8,488 nt of DNA from Prevotellaceae bacterium. Lineage in GTDB: Bacteria; Bacteroidota; Bacteroidia; Bacteroidales; UBA932. Where the stretch lies: NCBI GenBank assembly GCA_031289895.1, contig JAITOP010000234.1:1-8488 (forward strand), written 5' to 3'. The number at the start of each line of letters is the position of its first letter. Position 1 is the stretch's first letter. The position numbers were made by a program, and so were the translations under genes. Positions 1 to 6,786 of this stretch are shown piece by piece. The notes beneath the pieces are model-generated. The model was not told the DNA's origin and did no database searches. It worked only from the letters and a program-made list of their open reading frames with translations.

Positions 1-603
1 CCCTCCAAATACAGTTCCTCCAAGCATAGGTGGAATTTTTAACAATATGCAGATAATCATTGCGATAATAAGACTAATTGTTACTGCAATGCAAAATTTA
101 AAACTGAAAATATTGGTCAGTTTTCTAAATATAAAATACGGTCCCATAGCCAACGACAATGGCATATATAACACAACTATTAATACCGCTGTATTTTCAT
201 CTAAAATACACATTGGCATTGTTAGGGCAAAAACAGCAATTCCCATTAATCCCAATGTTCGCAAAAAAACTATTTTTCTGTTACTTGCAATTATATTGAT
301 TTCATCAGAAGTTCTTTTTTGTAGTTCTTTATCTGCCTTTTTGTAGCAAAAATAGCCTCCAACGCCCACTATCAGCAAACCAAAAAATATGAACCGATAA
401 AAATTACGGTCTTGCTGAATTTTTAATTTGTCAGATTCACGTAGCGCAGGTATTCCGCCAACACTGCCATTCGCTTTCCATTCTTCATACGTTTGTTTTC
501 CTTGTGTATAGTCGGGAACTGTTACGTTTTCCACAAAAAAATTCATACCATAAAAACAAGCCGCTATTACGACTAATTCTAAAATTAACCTTGCTATTTT
601 CAT
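1..603 (-). CDS. Multi-pass membrane protein, unknown function, partial (C-terminus beyond window)
   Basis: The minus strand is open from an ATG at 603-601 to the window edge: 201 codons with no stop, starting MKIARLILELVV. I do not recognise the family. About five hydrophobic segments are visible, at residues 4-24, 69-87, 113-134, 138-158 and 168-188. A polar stretch at about 28-66 lies between the first two and includes QTYEEWKANGSVGG. A charged stretch at 88-111 (KKADKELQKRTSDE) follows the second. This pattern predicts an integral inner-membrane protein with one soluble loop after the first helix. The gene is divergent from the lipoprotein gene at 846 and shares its spacer, with a promoter match at 724-757. 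The start is chosen because it is followed directly by the first hydrophobic helix; Met20 is an unlikely alternative because it would cut that helix. The plus-strand reading of 47-346 is a shadow of this gene. The coding call is fairly sure; the function is unknown. Confidence 0.72.
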   Translation of the reverse strand, partial: MKIARLILELVVIAACFYGMNFFVENVTVPDYTQGKQTYEEWKANGSVGGIPALRESDKLKIQQDRNFYRFIFFGLLIVGVGGYFCYKKADKELQKRTSDEINIIASNRKIVFLRTLGLMGIAVFALTMPMCILDENTAVLIVVLYMPLSLAMGPYFIFRKLTNIFSFKFCIAVTISLIIAMIICILLKIPPMLGGTVFGG

Positions 604-723
604 ATTAATTTCAATTTTTTATATCCCTTGCGATTTAGTTTTAAAATTTTAATATTTCTTCTCAACAGTAATTATCACGTAAAATTCTGTTTGTGAGTTT
701 TCTGTTTTACAACATTTTTTTTG

Positions 724-757
724 CAAATATAATCTATTTTCTGTAATATTAAACTCA
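724..757 (-). promoter_or_regulatory. Bacteroidetes-type promoter for the membrane protein gene
   Basis: Read on the minus strand, TTG (757-755) is followed after 23 bases by TATATTTG (731-724), a full match to the TAnnTTTG -7 element of Bacteroidetes primary sigma promoters. Transcription would start near 716-719, giving a leader of about 115 bases to the ATG at 603. The spacing is at the upper end of what is usual. Confidence 0.4.
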
Positions 758-798
758 AAAACGGCGTACTGTATCGCAAAATTATTTCTTATTTTTAA

Positions 799-827
799 TT
801 GATTTGTGAATTTAATATGTACCTTTG
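799..827 (+). promoter_or_regulatory. Bacteroidetes-type promoter for the lipoprotein gene
   Basis: TTG at 799-801 and TACCTTTG at 820-827 are separated by 18 bases and match the TTG / TAnnTTTG consensus. Transcription should begin around 832, about 14 bases before the ATG at 846. This site decides the gene start: the in-frame TTG at 825 lies inside the -7 element and would not be in the mRNA. Confidence 0.6.
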
Positions 828-845
828 CATCCGAATTTTAAAAAG

Positions 846-1637
846 ATGAAAAATATGAAGAAAATGAACGCACTTAAACAAATTATTATTGGCACTATTT
901 TGATAACCGCTGTTTTTGCTTGTAAAAAAAGCGATAAAGCACATGTTGAATTTACTTTTATTACAGTTGCCGACAGCACAGGAAATTACACCGCCGACAC
1001 AACAATAAACGGTTTTATATCAATAAGTTATTATGATGCCAAATGCAATAACAACGAAATATCTATAGCCGACAGCATAAATAAAGATTTTTTTGCATGG
1101 CTTAGTATATCCGAAGATAACGAAATTGTTGTAACACGCGACAATCTTAAAGACCGTGTATCAGCCGAAATCAATCGTTTTATAAAAGAAATTAATGAAG
1201 ACGAATCGCTTGCCGACTGCGAATCGTGCCGTAATTCGGAATATACTGTTGAACCTCAATTACAATATCAAAACAACAAAATAGTTTCGTTGGTTTACAC
1301 TTATTATCAGTATTCGGGAGGAGCGCACGGAATAGACGGACTTGTCGCTTTCAACTACGACAAAAAAAACGGAGCAGTTGTTAATCTTGATAATTTATCG
1401 TCGAATATAGACGAACTTACTGCGATTGCCAAAAAAGCCTTTGTTGAACAAAACGGTAAGCTCGACGATTTTTGGTTTGACGATAATGGATTTTATCTGC
1501 CCAACACATTCTATTTTGATACCGACAATATTGTGTTTTACTACCAGCGTTACGATATAGCATCGTATGCAGCCGGCGACTTTAAAATAGTATTGAAAAA
1601 TGATGAGGTAAAGCATCTTATCAGTTATATCGAATAA
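846..1637 (+). CDS. DUF3298 (RsiV-like C-terminal) domain lipoprotein
   Basis: A 263-residue protein beginning MKNMKKMNALKQ. Residues 1-25 form a lipoprotein signal: a basic N-terminus, the hydrophobic core IIIGTILITAV and a VFA-C lipobox with Cys26 as the lipidated residue. Residues KKSDK follow, without the acidic run that marks many surface-exported Bacteroidetes lipoproteins, so periplasmic anchoring is as likely as surface display. The C-terminal half has the hallmarks of DUF3298: YSGGAHG at 156-162, FNYDKKNG at 169-176, and a closing stretch YYQRYDIASYAAGDFKI at 232-248. The preceding part probably corresponds to the DUF4163-like region usually paired with it. This domain pair occurs in anti-sigma factor RsiV and in peptidoglycan deacetylase PdaC, where it may bind ligand or cell wall; no catalytic domain is present here. 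ATG 846 was chosen from the promoter position, but 855 (MKKMNALK) or 864 would also give a valid signal peptide. typA follows 78 bases downstream on the same strand. Confidence 0.85.
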   Translation: MKNMKKMNALKQIIIGTILITAVFACKKSDKAHVEFTFITVADSTGNYTADTTINGFISISYYDAKCNNNEISIADSINKDFFAWLSISEDNEIVVTRDNLKDRVSAEINRFIKEINEDESLADCESCRNSEYTVEPQLQYQNNKIVSLVYTYYQYSGGAHGIDGLVAFNYDKKNGAVVNLDNLSSNIDELTAIAKKAFVEQNGKLDDFWFDDNGFYLPNTFYFDTDNIVFYYQRYDIASYAAGDFKIVLKNDEVKHLISYIE

Positions 1638-1658
1638 ATAAATTATAAATCAAAATAC

Positions 1659-1689
1659 CTGTTGTTTATCAAAATATATTGATGAACAG
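1659..1689 (+). terminator. Weak imperfect hairpin between the lipoprotein gene and typA
   Basis: CTGTT (1659-1663) pairs with AACAG (1685-1689) and ATCAA (1668-1672) pairs with TTGAT (1679-1683), with an asymmetric bulge between the two stems. The stem is AT-rich and only a short interrupted T-run follows, so this may be a weak terminator or attenuator, or chance. No clear TAnnTTTG promoter for typA is visible in this spacer, so typA may be read partly from the upstream promoter. Confidence 0.25.
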
Positions 1690-1715
1690 TAATGAATTTT
1701 ACATTAAAATAAAAA

Positions 1716-3518
1716 ATGCAAAAAATACGCAACATTGCAATAATCGCTCACGTTGACCATGGAAAAACTACGCTGGTTGATAAAATGATTTTGCAAGGAA
1801 AAATATTTCGCGAAAACGAAAAAACGGGCGAATTAATTCTCGATAGCAACGACTTGGAACGCGAACGCGGAATTACAATACTCGCCAAAAACGTTTCGGT
1901 GCAATACAAAGGCTACAAAATAAATATTATTGACACTCCCGGACACGTTGATTTCGGCGGCGAAGTTGAGCGCGTACTTAATATGGCTGACGGCGTTTTG
2001 CTATTGGTTGACGCTTTTGAAGGCACAATGCCGCAAACACGTTTTGTGCTGCAAAAAGCATTGGCATTGGGGTTGAAACCTGTTGTTGTTGTCAATAAAG
2101 TTGATAAACCCAATTGCCATCCCGACGAAGTAAACGAGCAGGTTTTTGATTTGATGTTTAATCTTCATGCAAGCGAAAATCAACTGAATTTCAAAACAAT
2201 ATACGGAAGTGCAAAACAAGGCTGGATGTCTAACGACTGGAAAAATCCTGCCAAAGATATTTCTATACTGCTTGATACTATTCTTGAAGAAATTCCCGAA
2301 CCAAAAATCGTTGAAGGTACTCCGCAACTTTTAATAACTTCGCTTGAATATTCTCCTTACGTAGGACGAATTGCAATCGGCAAACTCACTCGCGGCACTC
2401 TACATTCCGGCGATAACGCTTCGCTGGTAAAACACGACGGAACGCCCGAAAAAACGAAAATTCGCGAACTGATGATTTTCGAAGGCTTATCAAAAACAAA
2501 AGTTGATGAAGTTAAATGTGGCGATATTTGTGCAGTTGTTGGCATTGATGGCTTTGAAATAGGCGACACCATTGCCGATTATGAAAATCCCGAAGCACTG
2601 CCGCCAATCACCGTTGACGAGCCTACAATGAGCATGACGTTCACTATAAACGATTCTCCGTTTTTCGGCAAAGACGGCAAATTTGTAACATCGCGCCATC
2701 TGAAAGAAAGATTAGACCGCGAACTCGAAAAAAATCTTGCCCTGCGCGTAAAACCCGGCACTACATCCGACTCGTTTATCGTTTACGGACGCGGCGTTTT
2801 ACACATCAGCATACTTATCGAAACAATGCGCCGCGAAGGTTACGAATTGCAAATCGGGCAACCCAAAGTTGTGGATAAAAATATAAACGGCGCACGCTGC
2901 GAACCTATTGAGCATCTTACAATAGACCTTCCCGAAGAATTTTCGGGGAAAGCCATAGAAATGGCTACACGCCGCAAAGCCGCACTTTTGCATATAGAAC
3001 ATCGCGACGACCGCGTGCATCTTGATTTTGATATTCCCGCTCGCGGACTTATCGGCTTGCGCAGCAATCTGTTGACAGCAACACAAGGCGAATCTGTTGT
3101 TGCTCACCGTTTCAAAGGTTTTGAACCCTACAAAGGCGACATCGAAAAACGTGTAAACGGCTCGCTTGTTGCACTCGAAACAGGCATGGCAATTGCTTAT
3201 GCAATGGATAAACTGCAAGACAGAGGTAAATATTTTGTAAGTCCGGGCGAGCAAATTTATGCAGGACAAGTTATTGGCGAACACTCGCGCAACGAAGATT
3301 TAACCATAAATATCTGCAAAACAAAGAAACTCACCAACGTCCGCGCCTCCGGAACCGACGACAAAGCAATGCTGCCACCGCCCATAATATTTTCGCTCGA
3401 AGAATCGCTTGAATACATCCAAGAAGACGAATATGTAGAAGTAACCCCAAAATTCATGCGTATGCGCAAAATAATTCTTGACGAAAACGAGCGCAAACGT
3501 AAGGCTAAACAGGGGTAA
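1716..3518 (+). CDS. typA: Ribosome-associated translational GTPase TypA/BipA
   Basis: A complete 600-residue TypA/BipA, close to the usual length of about 600-610. The GTPase domain (about 1-200) shows G1 AHVDHGKTT at 11-19, G2 RGITI at 51-55, G3 DTPGH at 73-77, G4 NKVD at 127-130 and a G5-like GSAKQG at 164-169. An EF-Tu-like domain II follows at about 205-290, then the domain III and V folds shared with EF-G, with RGLIGLRSNLLTATQGE in the latter. The TypA-specific C-terminal domain ends near SGTDDKAMLPPP and the basic tail ENERKRKAKQG. TypA binds the ribosome at the EF-G site and is linked to 50S subunit assembly and to growth in the cold or under stress. It acts in the cytoplasm. The ATG is preceded by an A-rich leader without a Shine-Dalgarno sequence, normal for this phylum. 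Base composition is near 45% G+C in a sampled line, clearly higher than in the neighbouring minus-strand cassette. No damage is seen. Confidence 0.97.
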   Translation: MQKIRNIAIIAHVDHGKTTLVDKMILQGKIFRENEKTGELILDSNDLERERGITILAKNVSVQYKGYKINIIDTPGHVDFGGEVERVLNMADGVLLLVDAFEGTMPQTRFVLQKALALGLKPVVVVNKVDKPNCHPDEVNEQVFDLMFNLHASENQLNFKTIYGSAKQGWMSNDWKNPAKDISILLDTILEEIPEPKIVEGTPQLLITSLEYSPYVGRIAIGKLTRGTLHSGDNASLVKHDGTPEKTKIRELMIFEGLSKTKVDEVKCGDICAVVGIDGFEIGDTIADYENPEALPPITVDEPTMSMTFTINDSPFFGKDGKFVTSRHLKERLDRELEKNLALRVKPGTTSDSFIVYGRGVLHISILIETMRREGYELQIGQPKVVDKNINGARCEPIEHLTIDLPEEFSGKAIEMATRRKAALLHIEHRDDRVHLDFDIPARGLIGLRSNLLTATQGESVVAHRFKGFEPYKGDIEKRVNGSLVALETGMAIAYAMDKLQDRGKYFVSPGEQIYAGQVIGEHSRNEDLTINICKTKKLTNVRASGTDDKAMLPPPIIFSLEESLEYIQEDEYVEVTPKFMRMRKIILDENERKRKAKQG

Positions 3519-3528
3519 ATCAATTACT

Positions 3529-3555
3529 AATTACGGGGTTACGAATTACGGGGTT
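3529..3555. repeat. Short direct repeat AATTACGGGGTT, two copies
   Basis: AATTACGGGGTT occurs at 3529-3540 and again at 3544-3555, a 15-base period just after the typA stop. The AATTACG core is the reverse complement of the CGTAATT units at 7809-7839, so the two spacers appear to share a dispersed low-complexity repeat family. Confidence 0.6.
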
Positions 3556-3583
3556 TGATTGATGGAAAATCTTTTGTTTGGTG

Positions 3584-3657
3584 TAGCGTCTTTTGCTATG
3601 TTGCGGTTAAAAGGAAATCTCATGCTTTCCACATTTTATTTGCAAGCGTGGACGCTA
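3584..3657. repeat. Inverted repeat with internal hairpin between converging typA and the cassette
   Basis: TAGCGTC (3584-3590) is matched by GACGCTA (3651-3657) with 60 bases between. The right arm also forms its own compact hairpin: AGCGT (3645-3649), GG, ACGCT (3652-3656). It lies in the convergent spacer between the typA stop and the stop of the 160-residue gene. It could act as a bidirectional terminator, though no T-run follows, or be a small dispersed palindrome. No coding potential was seen in 3519-3677. Confidence 0.45.
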
Positions 3658-3677
3658 TATTGAACGAGAGAATAATA

Positions 3678-4160
3678 TTATTTACCACCAAATAAGTTTA
3701 TTATTGCATCTGCCCCAATGGCTGTTCCTATTATTGCTCCGATAACACCACCAATTATGGAGAACATAGACATAATAACCGAAGTGGCATATCTTCTTTT
3801 ATCTGTTCTTATCAATTTTTCTACTATTTTCAATTTAAAAACAGTTTCAATATATTTATTTTTTACATCTGATACATAGTCTTTTACTGTATTTATGTCA
3901 GCACCCAACTTAGTTATTTCATTCTTAACTGACGACGAATATTGGAATGACTTAATATTTTCCATGAATTTATCATTGTCTTTTGCTTTTAATTCCTTTA
4001 ACTTTATGATGTCGTTTGCTTTTCTATATAATTCAGGTTCTTTTTTAAACCAACATACAAAAAAATTTCGTTTCAACACATGGGTTAAAAAATATATCAT
4101 TGTTTCTGTTCTCAATGGTTCTTGAATGTTTTGGATAGATTCAAATATAATATTATTCAT
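3678..4160 (-). CDS. Small protein with C-terminal glycine-zipper membrane segment, partner of the upstream ATPase
   Basis: 160 residues, family not recognised. Residues 1-120 are mainly polar and charged: a hydrophobic patch at about 21-38 (IYFLTHVLKRNFFVCWF), a lysine-rich helical stretch at 40-66 and a probable coiled-coil region at about 75-118. After the basic patch RTDKRR (118-123) comes one long hydrophobic segment at about 126-157. Within it glycines fall every fourth residue (G137, G141, G145, G149), a three-step GxxxG glycine zipper that supports tight helix packing or oligomeric pores. The start ATG is 6 bases after the ATPase stop, in the same reading frame, so co-transcription and probably coupled translation are expected. 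An anchored effector or membrane tether working with the ATPase is an inference from this arrangement. Composition is very AT-rich (about 23% G+C in a sampled line). It could instead be a scaffold or regulator. Confidence 0.8.
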   Translation of the reverse strand: MNNIIFESIQNIQEPLRTETMIYFLTHVLKRNFFVCWFKKEPELYRKANDIIKLKELKAKDNDKFMENIKSFQYSSSVKNEITKLGADINTVKDYVSDVKNKYIETVFKLKIVEKLIRTDKRRYATSVIMSMFSIIGGVIGAIIGTAIGADAIINLFGGK

Positions 4161-4166
4161 AATTTT

Positions 4167-6485
4167 TTAATTTATCTTTTCTAATTTCTCTTTTCTGTCT
4201 TGATTTATAGATATATAATTATACTTAGTAACATTTTGCTCTTTTGTAATGAGGGGCTTGTCTTTAATTTTTGTTAGGTTTTCCTTAAAAAACTCCATCA
4301 ATTTTTTCGCGGTGCTAACACCGTCTAACATCTCAACATATTTTTCTATATATTCTATTAACTGATTATTTACAGTTTGCATAAATTTAGATAGACCATC
4401 TTCTCCTCGCTTTTCTTTATACTTATCGCGCAGTACATCTGTTTCCAATATATAAGCCCTTAAACTATCAATATAACTAATGTGTGTGTCTATTATTCTA
4501 ACAAGGTATAAACGAGGCTTACTATCATCCGGATTATATTTATCCGGTTCATATAATTTAAAACAATATTCACTTTTTTCAAATTCTTCAACTCCGCCTG
4601 AGTACTGTTTAATAAATTTTTTTAAATCATTAATACCGGTTAGTGTTTCCTCATAAGTTTTTTGTATATTTGATATGAATTCTGGTACATCTTCATATAA
4701 CTTCATACATGTAAATAAAGATTTTTTGTTTTTCGCTTTCAGAGAAAAAAATTCATAATGCCTCATTATCTCGTTCAAATAAGTAAATCCTGAAGAATTC
4801 AGGCGAATTGTTATTTCATTTAAATCCTTTTTGGCTGTAGCATCATTTTTTGTTGCTTTTTCCAGAAGTTTCGACTCATCTTTGAAATTTTCATTGCCGA
4901 GTATAAAGAATATTGGTTTCCCCCAAAAAGTGATTAGATGAGAATAATTTTTTAGATGACACAGATATAATGCTAATAAACACTCAAAAAAATATACGCC
5001 TTTCGTATCATTGATAAATATTTTTTTATAGCTTTCATATAAATAATACAAACCAACAGGTTCATTATAACCATCTCCTTCGACATTAGACAGAGTATAT
5101 TTCGATTTATTGTGTATTAAAGTCAAAAGCATTCTTCCCGCGTTCATTTTTCCACACTCATCATTTTCTAACTCATCATTTTCTAAACTTCCTTCCCTTT
5201 TTATATATCTGTCATCTAAAAGAAGGGTATCTTTTAAATAATTATTGGTTTTTAAATGTTCAATTAAAAAATAATAAATAGTCCCTCTAACCCTAATAAT
5301 ATGCTCATCTCTTTTATCTTGGTGCTTTAAATTTTCAAATTGTTGTTCTAATTGCTGTAGTAGCTGCCGTATTATTTTAGAATTACCATTTATAGTAAAA
5401 AGTTGAATAAATTCAACCATTTTTCTGTAATTAAAATTAAATAATGGCAAAAAATGTGTCTTTGTGTAATCAATATCGCGTTCAAACAAATAATGAAGAA
5501 GTTGTTGCCTTTCATCAGTCGCCGTCTTGTTTGCAAATTTTTTCATTCGTTCCTGAAAAACTCTCTCTAAATCATTTGGATTAAATAGAACAGCTTTCTT
5601 TCCAGATATTTCGGTTATTTGCATATTAACAAGTTCAAAATTAGCATCTCTCAAACAAAACAGGCAGTTTATTGCAAGAGAATTAGATAACCCTAATGTG
5701 GGCTGCAGCTGTTTGTAATAATGCACCACATCGTTGATTTTTGTGGGAAATTCTTGATTACTATATTCTATTTCCATGTGGTCGATGTTATCAAACACTA
5801 AGAGAAGAGGGGAAGATGTATTTTGGGTTGTAATATAATCCATTTTCTTTTGTAACTTGGAAATAATATCTGGTTTTATACTATATAACAATAAGAATAA
5901 CAAAAGTAAATCCGGATACATTGTTTCATTAATAATCTCAATAATTTGAGGTCTATCGTTTTCACAAATGGCTTTATATATAGTCCCAATTTTAGTTTGA
6001 AATAATGTGGTAAATGCTTCATCTAAACTAAATAGATTTTCATTAAGTTTATGAAACAATGTTTCAATAGTTTCACGTTCATTAAACAAATTTTTGATTA
6101 AATTCCTAAAATATGTGTCAAAAATAGGGATTCCAACTTTGCTTGTTGTCGTGTTTGAAGTAGGTTCTTTTGCATCTATCATATTAAAAAATAATTTATT
6201 GTGATTAGGTAAATTATGTTTCAGATACCAGTGTAAAAAAGTAGTTTTTCCTGTTCCTGCGTACCCATATAAACAAATAAACGAAGGCGTGTCATCTCCC
6301 TCTATTTCTTCAAATAAATTATTTAGTTTTTCGCGAGTATTTTTAAAACACTCTAGTTCTACAAAATAATCCCTATAAAAATCCTCTTCTGTCAAATATA
6401 GTTGATATGTTTTGCTACCATAAGGGCTGGCATACAAATGGCTAAATAAATTAACCGTTTTAGTTGGGTTTGAGTCGTTATTCAT
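4167..6485 (-). CDS. Large P-loop ATPase (STAND/AAA-like), candidate sensor of a two-gene system
   Basis: 772 residues. A Walker A motif GYAGTGKTT lies at 74-82 with K80 and T81 in the phosphate-binding positions. A Walker B motif LLLVFDNID lies at 227-235 with D232 as the metal ligand and D235 following. CLFCLRD at 274-280 sits where STAND/AAA proteins have a sensor strand ending in arginine (R279). NPNDLERVFQERMKKF at 302-317 and FNYRKMVEFI at 351-360 resemble the helical lid of such ATPases. Residues about 395-430 may begin a winged helix. The long C-terminal half (430-772) is helical and charged, with no domain I recognise, and could be a sensing or partner-binding region; residues 720-772 are lysine-rich. 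No nuclease, TIR or protease motif was found, so an effector activity may lie in the membrane protein encoded next. The ATG at 6485 has an A-rich leader. The gene is strikingly AT-rich (15-27% G+C in two sampled lines), unlike typA, suggesting transfer. KAP-type NTPases and other STAND subgroups remain possible. Confidence 0.85.
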   Translation of the reverse strand: MNNDSNPTKTVNLFSHLYASPYGSKTYQLYLTEEDFYRDYFVELECFKNTREKLNNLFEEIEGDDTPSFICLYGYAGTGKTTFLHWYLKHNLPNHNKLFFNMIDAKEPTSNTTTSKVGIPIFDTYFRNLIKNLFNERETIETLFHKLNENLFSLDEAFTTLFQTKIGTIYKAICENDRPQIIEIINETMYPDLLLLFLLLYSIKPDIISKLQKKMDYITTQNTSSPLLLVFDNIDHMEIEYSNQEFPTKINDVVHYYKQLQPTLGLSNSLAINCLFCLRDANFELVNMQITEISGKKAVLFNPNDLERVFQERMKKFANKTATDERQQLLHYLFERDIDYTKTHFLPLFNFNYRKMVEFIQLFTINGNSKIIRQLLQQLEQQFENLKHQDKRDEHIIRVRGTIYYFLIEHLKTNNYLKDTLLLDDRYIKREGSLENDELENDECGKMNAGRMLLTLIHNKSKYTLSNVEGDGYNEPVGLYYLYESYKKIFINDTKGVYFFECLLALYLCHLKNYSHLITFWGKPIFFILGNENFKDESKLLEKATKNDATAKKDLNEITIRLNSSGFTYLNEIMRHYEFFSLKAKNKKSLFTCMKLYEDVPEFISNIQKTYEETLTGINDLKKFIKQYSGGVEEFEKSEYCFKLYEPDKYNPDDSKPRLYLVRIIDTHISYIDSLRAYILETDVLRDKYKEKRGEDGLSKFMQTVNNQLIEYIEKYVEMLDGVSTAKKLMEFFKENLTKIKDKPLITKEQNVTKYNYISINQDRKEKLEKIN

Positions 6486-6514
6486 TTTAATTTAATTTTT
6501 TATTTATTAAACAT

Positions 6515-6616
6515 TCAGTTATTTTTTATTATAATCACATTATCTGCAAATCTATGTTCGGGCAATGTCACCTTATCATTATAGTTTCTATCTATAGTAA
6601 CATCAATGTTTTTCAT
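6515..6616 (-). CDS. Possible 33-residue leader ORF upstream of the ATPase
   Basis: ATG at 6616-6614 opens a 33-codon frame (MKNIDVTIDRNYND... ending VIIIKNN) with a TGA at 6517-6515, 29 bases before the ATPase start. AAGG abuts the ATG, too close to serve as a normal ribosome-binding site. It has no recognisable motif; its charged, beta-prone sequence could be a small component or leader peptide, or the remnant of a decayed gene. The promoter-like TAGATTTG at 6547-6554 lies inside it, so it would not be translated from a transcript starting there. Low to moderate confidence. Confidence 0.3.
   Translation of the reverse strand: MKNIDVTIDRNYNDKVTLPEHRFADNVIIIKNN
6547..6554 (-). promoter_or_regulatory. 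Candidate -7 element for the ATPase cassette
   Basis: The minus strand reads TAGATTTG here, a full TAnnTTTG match, placing a start near 6540 and a leader of about 55 bases before the ATPase ATG. No TTG is present at the expected 19-23 base spacing, so the -33 element is missing or atypical. A promoter further up, before the 33-residue ORF, is also possible. Confidence 0.35.
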
Positions 6617-6672
6617 CCTTATTTTTTTCCTGCACTACCCAAACTTCCCATTTTAGAGAGTTGAGAAATATT

Positions 6673-6747
6673 TCATTGCGAGTACAGCGAAGCAATCCAG
6701 TGTTTTACCAATCCTTCTGTATTGCTTTGCCTCGTACCTCGCAATGA
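6673..6747. repeat. Palindromic element of the CATTGCGAG...GAAGCAATCC type
   Basis: TCATTGCGAG (6673-6682) pairs perfectly with CTCGCAATGA (6738-6747), and AGCAAT (6691-6696) pairs with ATTGCT (6721-6726), leaving a 24-base loop. The intervening arm sequences pair imperfectly. The arm sequence resembles a REP-like palindrome that is dispersed in many unrelated bacterial genomes (from memory, not searched). It lies upstream of the ATPase cassette and beside the 22-bp tandem array. It carries no gene and no transposase. Confidence 0.65.
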
Positions 6748-6786
6748 TATGCTATTGTTCTTTTTCATTCTTCATTCATCTACTCA

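Noticed and set aside
47..346. 99-residue plus-strand open frame
   Set aside because: It is antisense to the longer, promoter-preceded membrane protein frame on the minus strand, which has coherent hydrophobic segments.
2799..3284. 161-residue minus-strand frame within typA
   Set aside because: It lies wholly inside the well-conserved typA coding region and is cysteine- and phenylalanine-rich without domain features, so it is an antisense shadow.
1716..3518. Tetracycline-resistance ribosomal protection protein or EF-G
   Set aside because: Length, the VNKVDKPNC motif and the TypA-specific C-terminal domain (SGTDDKAMLPPP) identify TypA/BipA instead.
3895..4125. 76-residue plus-strand frame
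   Set aside because: Antisense to the 160-residue membrane protein gene, whose glycine-zipper segment and operon position support the minus strand.
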